Position numbers and translations under genes: made by a program. A DNA stretch of 13,910 nt, taken from the NCBI GenBank assembly GCA_011523115.1, contig WTHO01000097.1, positions 1-13,910 on the forward strand, given 5' to 3'. This DNA is from Halieaceae bacterium (GTDB taxonomy: Bacteria; Pseudomonadota; Gammaproteobacteria; Pseudomonadales; Halieaceae). The notes under the pieces were generated by a model. That model did not search any database. It was not told the origin of the DNA and saw only the letters and a list, made by a program, of their open reading frames with translations. The first letter of the stretch is position 1, and each line of letters begins with the position of its first letter. Shown here in pieces: positions 1 to 12,300 of this stretch.

Positions 1-1121
1 CCCAGAGCACCTTTATCGACGGTGACAAAGACGTGCTTCTCCACAGGGGATACCCGATCGAGCAACTGGCCGAGCACTCGTTCTATCTCGAGACCTGCGA
101 CCTGCTACTGAACGGCGAGTTGCCCACCGCCGAGCAAAAAGAAGAGTTCGTCGGCATCATGACGCGCCATACGATGGTGCATGAGCAAATCCGAACGTTT
201 TTCAACGGATTCCGTCGAGACGCGCACCCGATGGCCATCATGTGTGGCGTTGTTGGCGCCCTCTCGGCGTTCTATCACGACTCCACAGACATTTCGGATC
301 CGTGGCACAGGGAAGTTGCGGCCTTTCGCTTGATCGCAAAGATGCCGACCATCGCAGCCATGAGTTACAAGTTTTCTATCGGCCAGCCGTTCATGTATCC
401 GGATAACAGTCTCGACTATGCGGCAAATTTTCTCCACATGATGTTCGGTAATCCTTGCGAGCCCACCAAGGTGTCTCCAACGATCGCTCGCGCGATGGAC
501 CGGATATTCCTTCTTCACGCCGACCACGAGCAAAACGCCTCGACGTCGACCGTTCGTCTGGCAGGTTCTTCACAAGCCAACCCATTCGCTTGTATCGCCG
601 CAGGCATCGCCGCGCTGTGGGGACCCTCTCACGGTGGCGCCAACGAAGCCGTCGTCAAGATGCTCGAAGAGATTGGCTCCGTTGATCGCATCGACGAGTT
701 CGTCGCCAAGGCGAAGGACAAGAACGACCCCTTCAGGTTAATGGGCTTCGGGCATCGGGTTTACAAAAACTTCGACCCGCGCGCCAAGGTGATGAAGCAG
801 GCGGCTGACGAAGTGCTCGCCGAGCTTGGCATCGAAGACGAAAATCTGGAGATCGCCAAGCGCTTGGAGGAGATTGCTCTACAAGACGAGTATTTCATCG
901 AGAAGAAACTCTATCCAAACGTTGATTTCTACTCGGGCATTATTCTCAAGGCGCTGGGTATCCCGACCTCGATGTTTACGGTTATCTTCGCCATTGGAAG
1001 AACTGTCGGCTGGATCGCTCACTGGAACGAAATGATCGGTGGGGCTTACCGGATTGGTCGGCCCCGGCAGCTCTATACCGGTGAGAAAAAGAGAGACTTC
1101 GTGCCTTTGGACAAACGATAA
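1..1121 (+). CDS. gltA: Type II citrate synthase, 5'-truncated by window edge
   Basis: Citrate synthase condenses acetyl-CoA with oxaloacetate to form citrate, the entry step of the TCA cycle, in the cytoplasm. The frame is open from base 3 with no start in the window. It runs 372 residues to a TAA at 1119-1121. By alignment from memory with the 427-residue E. coli GltA, about 55 N-terminal residues are missing; the GTG at base 33 is an internal Val, not a start. The first visible residues ([15 protein letters not shown]) match the family. The three catalytic residues are present: His of SHGGANEA (codon at 630; E. coli His264), His of GFGHRVYKN (codon at 753; His305) and Asp of NVDFYSG (codon at 924; Asp362). 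The strings [14 protein letters not shown] and PRQLYTG mark the NADH-sensitive hexameric type II class of Gram-negative bacteria. The next gene starts 6 bases downstream, suggesting one transcript. Confidence 0.97.
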   Translation, partial: QSTFIDGDKDVLLHRGYPIEQLAEHSFYLETCDLLLNGELPTAEQKEEFVGIMTRHTMVHEQIRTFFNGFRRDAHPMAIMCGVVGALSAFYHDSTDISDPWHREVAAFRLIAKMPTIAAMSYKFSIGQPFMYPDNSLDYAANFLHMMFGNPCEPTKVSPTIARAMDRIFLLHADHEQNASTSTVRLAGSSQANPFACIAAGIAALWGPSHGGANEAVVKMLEEIGSVDRIDEFVAKAKDKNDPFRLMGFGHRVYKNFDPRAKVMKQAADEVLAELGIEDENLEIAKRLEEIALQDEYFIEKKLYPNVDFYSGIILKALGIPTSMFTVIFAIGRTVGWIAHWNEMIGGAYRIGRPRQLYTGEKKRDFVPLDKR

Positions 1122-1127
1122 GCCGAT

Positions 1128-2252
1128 ATGTCGACCTCTGCGGTGATCACGGGCACAGGGCTATACACGCCGCCCGAAGCCATCAGCAATGAAGAGCTGG
1201 TAGCCTCCTTTAATGCCTGGGTCGATCTTCATAATGAGGCACATGCGGATGAGATAGCCAATGGCTCGATAGAAGCCAAAACACACTCATCGGCCGAATT
1301 TATCGAAAAAGCGTCGGGCATCAAGTCCCGCTACGTGATCAACAAAGCCGGCATCCTCGACCCGCACAGAATGGTCCCTGACATACCTGAACGGCCCAAT
1401 ACCGATTCGTCCGTGATGTGTGAAATCGCCTGTTTGGCGGCGAACCAGGCGATCGACGCTGCGGGCATCACCCCCGCAGAGGTCGACGCCGTGATTGTGG
1501 CCGCCTCCAACATGCAACGAGCCTATCCTGCGATGGCGATTGAAGTGCAGGCCGCACTGGGGGCTACCGGATTCGCTTTCGACATGAATGTGGCCTGCTC
1601 CTCCGCTACCTTTGGCATACAGCAGGCGAGTGACGCGGTGAAGTCGGGCAGCGCGCAACGCGTGCTGGTAGTGAACCCGGAAATTTGCACGGGTCACTTA
1701 AACTTTCGGGATCGGGACTCGCATTTCATTTTTGGTGATGTCGCCACCGCTGTGGTCATTGAAGCAGGTGCAGATGCCGAGGACGGCATGGGCTGGGAAA
1801 TCCTCGATTCTCGCATGCAAACGCTGTTCTCAAACAATATCCGTAACAACTTCGGCTTCCTCAACCGCGCTGACGAGAGCGGCATTGGCCACCTGGATAA
1901 ATTATTTGTGCAGGAGGGACGAAAGGTCTTCAAGGAGGTGTGCCCGGCAGTCGCTGAACAAATCACTGCACAGCTTCAGTCCCTTGGTATTAATGCGAAT
2001 GACCTCAAGCGCATCTGGCTCCATCAAGCGAACCAGAACATGAATGACTTGATTGCGCGCAAGGTGTTCGGGCGCGATCCTGCCCCCGAAGAGTCGCCAA
2101 CAATCCTCGACGAGTACGCGAATACCTCATCCGCGGGTTCGATTATTGCGTTTCACAAACATAGCGCGGATCTGCGCCCCGGTGAACTGGCGGTACTGTG
2201 CTCCTTTGGTGCGGGTTACAGCATAGGCTCCATCGTCTTACGCAAGCGATAA
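1128..2252 (+). CDS. Beta-ketoacyl-ACP synthase III-like enzyme (PA3286 type)
   Basis: This is a thiolase-fold KAS III enzyme of 374 residues, expected to condense an acyl thioester with malonyl-ACP in fatty acid synthesis. The Cys-His-Asn triad is intact: Cys157 (NVACSSATFG), His299 (WLHQANQNMN) and Asn332 (ANTSSAGS). The C-terminal GAGYSIGS loop is also typical. It is about 55 residues longer than E. coli FabH (317 aa), with extra sequence near residues 25-60 and 225-260. The motifs CTGHLNFRDRDSHFIFGD and FSNNIRNNFGFLNR match what I remember of Pseudomonas PA3286, reported to use medium-chain acyl-CoA (octanoyl-CoA) and so to shunt beta-oxidation intermediates into synthesis. Family membership is read from the sequence; chain-length preference is inference. 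The ATG lies 6 bases after gltA with only a weak ribosome site, so coupling to gltA translation is likely. A decanoyl- or other-chain KAS III, or a role in a specialised lipid, cannot be excluded. Confidence 0.9.
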   Translation: MSTSAVITGTGLYTPPEAISNEELVASFNAWVDLHNEAHADEIANGSIEAKTHSSAEFIEKASGIKSRYVINKAGILDPHRMVPDIPERPNTDSSVMCEIACLAANQAIDAAGITPAEVDAVIVAASNMQRAYPAMAIEVQAALGATGFAFDMNVACSSATFGIQQASDAVKSGSAQRVLVVNPEICTGHLNFRDRDSHFIFGDVATAVVIEAGADAEDGMGWEILDSRMQTLFSNNIRNNFGFLNRADESGIGHLDKLFVQEGRKVFKEVCPAVAEQITAQLQSLGINANDLKRIWLHQANQNMNDLIARKVFGRDPAPEESPTILDEYANTSSAGSIIAFHKHSADLRPGELAVLCSFGAGYSIGSIVLRKR

Positions 2253-2282
2253 CGCTGCTCCGTCAAAATCGAGACCCTAATT

Positions 2283-2298
2283 AGCGCCCACAGGCACT
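2283..2298. terminator. Weak hairpin between convergent genes, possible terminator
   Basis: AGCGCC and GGCACT flank a CACA loop. As minus-strand RNA the stem is 6 pairs including one G-U; as plus-strand RNA it has one C-A mismatch. It overlaps the hisC stop codon in the 44-base gap between the convergent fabH-like gene and hisC. No U-run follows on either strand, so it is at best a poor intrinsic terminator. Confidence 0.2.
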
Positions 2299-3358
2299 AT
2301 TGATTCTTCAAAAATTGCGCCACAGACGTCAGCAGGCGTTCATTCTGTTCGCCTGAACCCACCGTGATTCTCAGCCAGTCTCCGATACGCGGCTTACTCC
2401 AGCGACGCACCAGGACACCCTCTTGCCGCAAAGCTGCGAATAGCGCTTCTCCCCCCACCTCAGGGTGGCGAGTAAATACAAAATTGGCCATCGATGGCAG
2501 CACTTGAAACCCAAGGCTACCAAGCCCCTCGGTCAATTGAGCACGACTTTGCGCAACGGCCTGAGACGCCTGCTCAAACCATTCAGCATCGCTTATGGCC
2601 GCAGTGGCAGCAGCCTGTGCCACTGCGTCAAGTGGGTAGGAATTGAAGGAATCTTTGACACGATTCAGCCCTTCAATCAGGTCGGGGTGGGCCAACGCGT
2701 ATCCCACCCGCATGCCCGCAAGGGCATGGCTCTTTGAGAGACTCCGACTGATCATGAGATTGTCGTAGTCGGCGACCAATGGCGCCGCGGACTCGGCGCC
2801 AAACCCATAGTAAGCCTCATCAATGATGACCAGCCGGTCCCGATTGCTTGCTACCAACGACTCAATGTCAGCGCGCCTCAACGCGAGCCCTGTAGGCGCA
2901 TTGGGGTTGGCGAGCACAATGGCATCGTGAGACTGACCAAGCGCGCCGATGTCCACGGAGAAGTCTTCCAGTACCGGCACTTCCACTAACTGCGAGCCAT
3001 ACAGCTTGGCCCACACAGGATAAAAACCGTAGGTTGTATCGAGGGTACAGACGGTTCTACCGGATAAAAAGGCAAACCACAGGTGAGCCAGCACCTCGTC
3101 AGACCCATTTCCCGGGAAAACACAGGCAGCCGTCAATCCTTCCACGGCGGCAATGGCGTCGCAGAGACCGCTTGCGGCAGGGTCAGGGTAACGGCGGAGT
3201 TGCTCGCCCTGCACCGCGGAGATCGCTGCCATGACCGCGTCAGACGGTGATAGCGCGTGCTCGTTCGTGTTGAGTTTGACCACCGAGCCAGTGGCGGGCT
3301 GCTCGCCCGGCACGTAAGGCTGAAGCTCGGTCACTTTCTCAACCCAAAATCGGCTCAT
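2297..3358 (-). CDS. hisC: Histidinol-phosphate aminotransferase
   Basis: A PLP-dependent fold-type I aminotransferase of 353 residues, the usual HisC length. It interconverts imidazole-acetol phosphate and L-histidinol phosphate with glutamate/2-oxoglutarate, a late step of histidine synthesis; HisC enzymes often also accept aromatic substrates. Visible motifs are LNTNEH and RYPDP near the N-terminus, GNGSDE (83-88), NPNAPTG with Asn153, DEAYY with Asp180 and Tyr183, the Schiff-base lysine Lys209 in SRSLSKSHALAG, Arg217 of GMRVGY, and the substrate-binding LRITVGS near the C-terminus. The start ATG (3356-3358) has only a weak ribosome site. It lies 68 bases downstream of phoR on the same strand, far from any other his gene in view, and converges with the fabH-like gene. 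Assignment to HisC rather than a tyrosine or aromatic aminotransferase rests on length and motif spacing. Confidence 0.92.
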   Translation of the reverse strand: MSRFWVEKVTELQPYVPGEQPATGSVVKLNTNEHALSPSDAVMAAISAVQGEQLRRYPDPAASGLCDAIAAVEGLTAACVFPGNGSDEVLAHLWFAFLSGRTVCTLDTTYGFYPVWAKLYGSQLVEVPVLEDFSVDIGALGQSHDAIVLANPNAPTGLALRRADIESLVASNRDRLVIIDEAYYGFGAESAAPLVADYDNLMISRSLSKSHALAGMRVGYALAHPDLIEGLNRVKDSFNSYPLDAVAQAAATAAISDAEWFEQASQAVAQSRAQLTEGLGSLGFQVLPSMANFVFTRHPEVGGEALFAALRQEGVLVRRWSKPRIGDWLRITVGSGEQNERLLTSVAQFLKNQ

Positions 3359-3387
3359 TGCATTACTCGCTTACTCTGTCCTGGCAC

Positions 3388-3403
3388 AGTGGCCGCTGCC
3401 ACT
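3388..3403. terminator. Perfect 6-bp hairpin in the phoR-hisC gap
   Basis: AGTGGC, loop CGCT, GCCACT: a perfect 6-bp stem with a four-base loop, in the middle of the 68-base phoR-hisC gap. On the minus strand it is followed by GTGCCAGG, with no U-tract. It is therefore unlikely to stop all transcription from phoBR. It could be a partial terminator or an mRNA processing or stability element ahead of hisC. Confidence 0.25.
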
Positions 3404-3426
3404 CTCGATTGACGATTTGCATGCGA

Positions 3427-4746
3427 TCAGATTGTCATACTGGGTGCATGTGCGCCATCTAACGGCATAGACACGCGATCATTGGGAAACACTAGTCGAA
3501 AACAGCTGCCCTTGCCCACCTCACTGTCAACGAATAGCTTCGCCTCATGCGAAACAGCTACATGCTTCACAATGGCCAAGCCCAAACCGGTGCCCCCCGT
3601 CGCCTGACTTCTGCTTTTATCCACGCGGTAAAAACGCTCCGTCAGACGCGGAATGTGTTTGGACTCAATGCCCGGCCCCGTATCCTCAACCGCCAGAGCC
3701 GGGCCCACCACGGTTTCCGCCCAACTGAGGGTAACGGGCCCCTCACTGTACTTCAGCGCATTGACCAGAAGATTATCGATCGCGCTACGCAGCTCAATGG
3801 CACTGCCTAGAATTCGCTGATCCGTGCTGACATTCAAACGAATCTCACGATTGGGCCAGGCAGCCAATAGGCCCTCTTGCACATCTGATAGCAGCGCCAC
3901 CATGTCGATCTCATCGTCTTTACGCTCTCCCTCAACACTTTCAATCCGTGACAGCCACAGTAGATCTGATATGAGGCGCTCCATTCTGGAGACCTGCGTA
4001 TCCATGGAGCCCAGAGACTTTCTGAGCGTCGTGTCAGACTCATCCGCGAGCGATTGAAGCGTTTCGATGTAACCCTTGATCACCGTCAGTGGGGTCCTCA
4101 ATTCATGAGAAACGTTACCCACAAAATCACGGCGCATGCGTTCCAATTTATCCTGCTCGGTCACGTCTTTCACAAATACAAGTCGGTCATTGGCGCCAAA
4201 TCGCGAGAATTCAAACTGCAAACAAAATTCGGGATCAGGCCCCGGCTTCACCCGCAAGGGTTTTTGAAAATTCTCATCCCGCATGTACCGTTTGAGGGAT
4301 TTTCCCGGCGCCACGTCGGAGAGTGGTTTCCCCTCCTCCTCCTCGAATCGAATACTCAGCAAATACTCCGCAGCATCGTTGCACCAAACCAGGCGACCAT
4401 CAGAGTTAATAATCAGCGCTGCATCCCTCATCGAGGCGAGCGAATCTTTCAGGTAAGGCTGGGTGCGGACACTTCGGGCACCCGGTTGCGACTCTCGGCT
4501 CCTCAGTACGTATACATCGTGGAGAATCCCCCTCACGCCAGACCCGCCAATGGGAGGTAACTCCTCTGGCTGCGCAAACCAGCGATACAACTTTGCTAGT
4601 TGCCAACCCCAGGATGCGGCGAGCGCGGCGGCCAGCACTGTCAAAGACAGGGTCACGTCCTCGGTGAGCAACCAAGTCGCGCCAAAGCCGAGGGCGGCGA
4701 AAAAGAAACGGCGTGATTCGAGTACGAAAAAACTCGGCGTGATCAC
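3427..4746 (-). CDS. phoR: Phosphate regulon sensor histidine kinase PhoR
   Basis: Inner-membrane sensor kinase of the phosphate-starvation system, partner of PhoB; 439 residues, normal for PhoR. The N-terminus has two closely spaced hydrophobic segments (about 14-27 and 31-50) with no large periplasmic domain, as in PhoR, which senses phosphate through the Pst transporter and PhoU rather than directly. A PAS domain spans about 100-195 (SMRDAALIINSDGRLVWCN). The H-box VSHELRTPLTVIKGYIE has phospho-acceptor His214. The ATPase domain has the N box (Asn325-Asn329, DNLLVNALKYS), G1 DTGPGI (355-360), F box RFYRVDK and G2 GGTGLGLA (384-391). The start is GTG at 4744-4746, overlapping the phoB stop by 4 bases (GTGA), with no good ribosome site of its own, so translation is probably coupled. 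No pst or phoU genes are in view. Confidence 0.96.
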   Translation of the reverse strand: MITPSFFVLESRRFFFAALGFGATWLLTEDVTLSLTVLAAALAASWGWQLAKLYRWFAQPEELPPIGGSGVRGILHDVYVLRSRESQPGARSVRTQPYLKDSLASMRDAALIINSDGRLVWCNDAAEYLLSIRFEEEEGKPLSDVAPGKSLKRYMRDENFQKPLRVKPGPDPEFCLQFEFSRFGANDRLVFVKDVTEQDKLERMRRDFVGNVSHELRTPLTVIKGYIETLQSLADESDTTLRKSLGSMDTQVSRMERLISDLLWLSRIESVEGERKDDEIDMVALLSDVQEGLLAAWPNREIRLNVSTDQRILGSAIELRSAIDNLLVNALKYSEGPVTLSWAETVVGPALAVEDTGPGIESKHIPRLTERFYRVDKSRSQATGGTGLGLAIVKHVAVSHEAKLFVDSEVGKGSCFRLVFPNDRVSMPLDGAHAPSMTI

Positions 4747-5453
4747 GACACGACCAGATCACGTGGGGAAAACCGATAACCCGTTCCGCGCACTGTCTGG
4801 ATCAGCTCGGCGTAGGCAGCATTGCGTGCCTGCAGTGCCTTTCGGAGTCTACGGATATGAACGTCAACCGTTCGCTCTTCAACATAGACGTTTGTTCCCC
4901 AGACCTGATCGAGCAACTGCGCTCTTGAGTAGGCTCGCTCCGGGTGAGACATAAAGAAATGGAGCAACTTAAACTCCGTGGGACCCATCTCCAGTCGCTT
5001 ATCCTCCAGCACCACCCTTCGACTATCGATCTCCAGAACCAAATCACCCACCTTAAGCTCGCTGCCAGATTCCTCACCTGCAGTGCGGCGCAGAAGCGCC
5101 TTCATTCGCGCGATAAGTTCTTTAGGGGCAAAGGGCTTGGTAATGTAATCGTCAGCACCCACCTCAAGCCCCTGAATGACATTGTCTTCATGCGTCTTGG
5201 CGGTCAGCATAATGACGGGAAGCGATTTAGTCGCCTCCTCTTTTTTCAACCGACGGAGCAACTCTATGCCGCTACCGCCGGGAAGCATCCAGTCGAGCAA
5301 CACGATATCAGGCTGATCGTCGGTGACCCGCCGATAGGCCTCGTGAATATCCGCAGCCTCAACACACTCGAAATCTGATATCTCCAGCGCCAGCCTAAGC
5401 ATCTCACGAATGCTCGATTCGTCGTCTACAACCAGCACCTTTTTCGCCGTCAT
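4743..5453 (-). CDS. phoB: Phosphate regulon response regulator PhoB
   Basis: DNA-binding response regulator of the OmpR/PhoB class, 236 residues. The receiver domain (about 5-120) has the acidic pair Asp10-Asp11, phospho-acceptor Asp54 in VLLDWMLPGGSG, Thr84 in MLTAK and Lys106 in TKPF. The winged-helix domain (about 133-232) contains GPTEFKLLHFFM, the recognition-helix region EERTVDVHIRRLRKAL and the closing wing TVRGTGYRFS. When phosphorylated by PhoR it activates phosphate-starvation genes by binding Pho boxes. The ATG at 5451-5453 has GGAGG four bases upstream. A strong Pho box lies upstream, so autoregulation is expected. It shares a 4-base overlap with phoR. The PhoB call, rather than another OmpR-type regulator, is supported by the PhoR partner, the LDWMLPG signature and the Pho box together. 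Confidence 0.97.
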   Translation of the reverse strand: MTAKKVLVVDDESSIREMLRLALEISDFECVEAADIHEAYRRVTDDQPDIVLLDWMLPGGSGIELLRRLKKEEATKSLPVIMLTAKTHEDNVIQGLEVGADDYITKPFAPKELIARMKALLRRTAGEESGSELKVGDLVLEIDSRRVVLEDKRLEMGPTEFKLLHFFMSHPERAYSRAQLLDQVWGTNVYVEERTVDVHIRRLRKALQARNAAYAELIQTVRGTGYRFSPRDLVVS

Positions 5454-5457
5454 ATGA

Positions 5458-5462
5458 CCTCC
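5458..5462 (-). promoter_or_regulatory. phoB ribosome binding site
   Basis: GGAGG on the minus strand, four bases (TCAT) before the phoB ATG. It is a strong but closely spaced Shine-Dalgarno sequence and fixes the phoB start at 5453. Confidence 0.8.
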
Positions 5463-5469
5463 GTCACCA

Positions 5470-5493
5470 AATACCCGTTGATTCCCGGGTATT
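5470..5493. repeat. 8-bp perfect inverted repeat over the phoB -10/start region
   Basis: AATACCCG (5470-5477) and CGGGTATT (5486-5493) form a perfect 8-bp inverted repeat with an 8-base centre. The right arm overlaps the predicted -10 (5491-5496), and the expected transcription start (about 5484) falls in the centre. An operator for a second regulator therefore fits better than an mRNA hairpin if the Pho-dependent promoter is used. If transcripts come from further upstream, it would fold 7 bases before the GGAGG. Confidence 0.6.
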
Positions 5494-5496
5494 AGA
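5491..5496 (-). promoter_or_regulatory. Predicted -10 element of the phoB promoter
   Basis: TCTAAT on the minus strand matches the sigma-70 consensus TATAAT at 5 of 6 bases. It lies exactly 10 bases downstream of the second Pho heptamer, the spacing known for PhoB-activated promoters, where the Pho box replaces the -35 element. The start would be near 5484, leaving a leader of about 30 bases. Confidence 0.6.
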
Positions 5497-5524
5497 TGTC
5501 AGTTCGATGACAATTCTGTGACAA
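5496..5524 (-). promoter_or_regulatory. Pho box (three heptamers) upstream of phoB
   Basis: On the minus strand the heptamers TTGTCAC (5518-5524), TTGTCAT (5507-5513) and CTGACAT (5496-5502) are separated by AGAA and CGAA. This gives the 7+4 (11-base) periodicity of PhoB sites with consensus CTGTCAT. Each heptamer departs from the consensus at only one or two positions. The first two make a standard 18-bp Pho box; the third overlaps the predicted -10 by one base. The site begins 16 bases after the upstream lipoprotein gene stops, and points to PhoB autoregulation. Confidence 0.9.
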
Positions 5525-5540
5525 ACCGAAACCTGTGGCG

Positions 5541-9302
<3,762 letters not shown>

Positions 9303-9315
9303 CTACGCTACGTCC

Positions 9316-12300
9316 CTAACTCGCTGCCAGTTGCGCGGCCTCTTCAACATCCACTGTGACCAGTCGCGACACGCCGGGCTCCTGCATGGTCACGCCCATC
9401 AACTGATCTGCCGCCTCCATGGTGATCTTGTTATGTGTAATGAACACGAATTGCACTTTTTCAGACATTTCGCGCACCATTCTTGCGTATCGACCCACAT
9501 TCGCATCATCCAGCGGCGCATCGACCTCGTCGAGCATACAAAAGGGTGCAGGATTGAGCTGGAAGATTGAGAACACCAAGGCAATGGCGGTCATGGCCTT
9601 CTCACCACCGGATAACAGATGGATCGTTGAGTTCTTTTTGCCCGGCGGCCGAGCAAAGATGGCGACGCCTGTGTCGAGCAGATCATCCCCGGTCATTTCA
9701 AGGCAGGCGGTACCGCCGCCAAACACCCGCGGAAACAGCTCCGCGAAGCCGATATTAATTTGGTCGAAGGTATCCTTGAAGCGCTGCCTCGTCTCTTTGT
9801 CGATCTTGCGGATGGCCGATTGGAGTGTTTCCAGCGCCGCCTCGAGATCGGCGTTCTGCGCGTCAAGGTACTGCTTTCGTTCCGAGGCCTTGGCATGCTC
9901 ATCAATCGCGGCAAGATTGATGGGGCCCAACCGGTTGATGCGGGACGCAGCCCGTTCGACTTTCATCTGCCAATCTGCCTCGCTGGCGTCCTCCGGGAGG
10001 CCAGCCGCCACCTCCTCGGGCACGGCGTCGCGCCGAGCGACTTCTTCACTCAAAGTCTCAAGGCGCACCGCCGCCTCAGCATCTTGTAACCTCAGTCGTT
10101 CAATGTCCGACTGAATGCCCTGTGCAGTCTGCTCATGGGCTAGGCGAGCCTGCTCAAGCTGCCGCAATTTGGCCTCGATCTCTGCCACTCTGGCGCGTTG
10201 CACGTTCAAATCGCTCTCTGCAGTCAATCGCTCTTCAAGAAGCTCAGTGAGTCGCGCTTTGTTTTCGGCGTCAGGGTCCTCGACAGTAGGCAAGGTATCG
10301 TTTAGCTGGCTCTCGCGGGACTCCAAATCACGCAGTTGCGCCTCGAGCCTCTGAACCGTTTCTTTGAGTGTGGCCACCTGAGACTGCAGGTTCTGACAGT
10401 GCAACTCGTTGCGCATCAGCACATCAGACGCCTCTCTTGAGGCCTCGCGTGCTTTGGCCAGCTGTTCATTGAGTGACTCTCGCTCTGCCTGCAGCCGCTC
10501 GCGCTCCACCCGGTCGAGCTCCATTTGGTCCAGCGACTCCGAGAGCAGATTCCGGGCGTCTGAGAGATGCTCCTGTTCCTGCCCGTATTGCTTTTGCATG
10601 TCATCAATCTCATCCTTGAGTCGATTGCGTCGCTGGACCTGTTGCTCCACCTTTGTCGCAAGCGCCCGATGCTCGGCAACCCACTCAGCCCGCTCGCTGA
10701 CTGCAGTTTGTTGCGCTTGCTGGGCCTGAGACACCTGCTTTTCGAGCTCAGCGCGCGCCTGAAGCAGCTCACTGATGCGCTTTTCAAGCGCCTCTGCTTC
10801 CTGCCTGGTACTGCCTAATTCCTCGGACATCGCATCCAGCTGTGCCTGCCTCGCGATGATCCCCGCCGCGGCATCCGCCGCCGAGCGACGCCGGTGCCAA
10901 CCCTGCCCTATCCAGTGGCCATCCGGCGTCACCACTGATTCGCCATTTGCCAAAACGGGCAGCATGCCTCTGGCCTCATCCAAATCGCTCGCGACTTTCA
11001 CCGACTGAAGCCAGTGGGCAACTCGAGCTGGACCGCGCGCCTTCGCCGCCAATGTGCCGGCCACATCCGCCGGTGGATCGACTTGATCGTCAAACACAAA
11101 CGCGCCGGCCGGTATATCGGGAACGCCGGGCACCTTCTCCAACGGCCTGCCATTAACGACCTGAGCCGAAAGGGCCTCACCCAGCACCTGCTCGACGGCG
11201 GTCTCCCAACCCGGTTCAACGTCCAGGGTCGAGTACACAGACCCCTCGGACCTCAAGGATTCGGCTTCTATCCAATCATTCAGCGCGATCCGCTCCTTCT
11301 CATCGGAGGCCGCCTCCTGCAGCGCCACCAGCGAACTCATCAAACCGCGTGTCTCCTGGATCGAGGCCCGCACGTCATCCTGTTGCTGGCGAGACTGCTC
11401 GATAGCGGTCTGCGAGGCCTCCAGCTCATCTCTCAGCCGGGCTATTTCTTCTTCAAATGCGGCGACGTTCCGATCAGCCTCTCCGATTTTGTCCTCCAAA
11501 GGCGACGCACTAGTGTCATCAACCGTGTTGCTCAACGACTCCCACTCGTCTTTCTGTTGATGCAGTCGCTCCTGCAACTTGGTCAGCACCTGCTCCAAAT
11601 AGGCAATGCGGCTCTGCTGAACTTCAGCGGTTTGGCTCGGCTCCCGGGCGCGCTCGTTAAACTGATCCCACGTCTGGGACCAGGTTTGTATGGCTGCCTC
11701 AGCCGCGGCGAGGCCTGTATCCGCTTCCTGGGAAAGTGTTTTTAACTGCGCCAGCGCAGGCTCGACGCGCTCGAGCTCGCTCTGCCAATCACCCAGACGG
11801 CGACTATCCACATCCAGATGCTCCCGAGTCTGCTCAAGATTGCTGCGTGTCTGGTCAAGATGCCGCTGTAGCTCCCCTCTTCGCTCCTGCGCGAATCGCA
11901 GCGCCTGTTCGATGCGGGTGATCTCTCCGCCAATAGCGTAGTACGTCTCCTGAGCGTTATTGAGGGCGTCCGCGGCGGCGCTTTGCTCTGCTCGCTGCGC
12001 CTCAATTTCTTTATTGTTGTGCGTGATTTCTGCGACCGCGGCTTCTCGTTTTACGTCCAACGCGCCGATCTCACCCGACAGGCCCGCTCTGGTCTCACTC
12101 AAAGTGCGCCATTGGATAGTGAACAGCTCGCTCTGAACGACGCGCTCCTCTGCCTTTAGCTCTGAGTACTTCTCGGCGGCTCTCGCCTGCCGATCGAGAT
12201 GCGCCAGATTCCGCTGCAGTTCGTCACGGAGATCAGTGAGACGCTCGAGATTCTCACTCGTGCGCCGCATCCGGTTCTCGGTCTCGCGCCGGCGCTCCTT

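Noticed and set aside
33..35. GTG as a possible gltA start.
   Set aside because: The frame is open upstream to base 3 with conserved citrate synthase residues, so this is an internal valine in a gene cut by the window edge.
4054..4560. A 168-residue plus-strand frame opposite phoR.
   Set aside because: It is antisense to the PAS and H-box regions of a clear PhoR and shows no recognisable domain or ribosome site.
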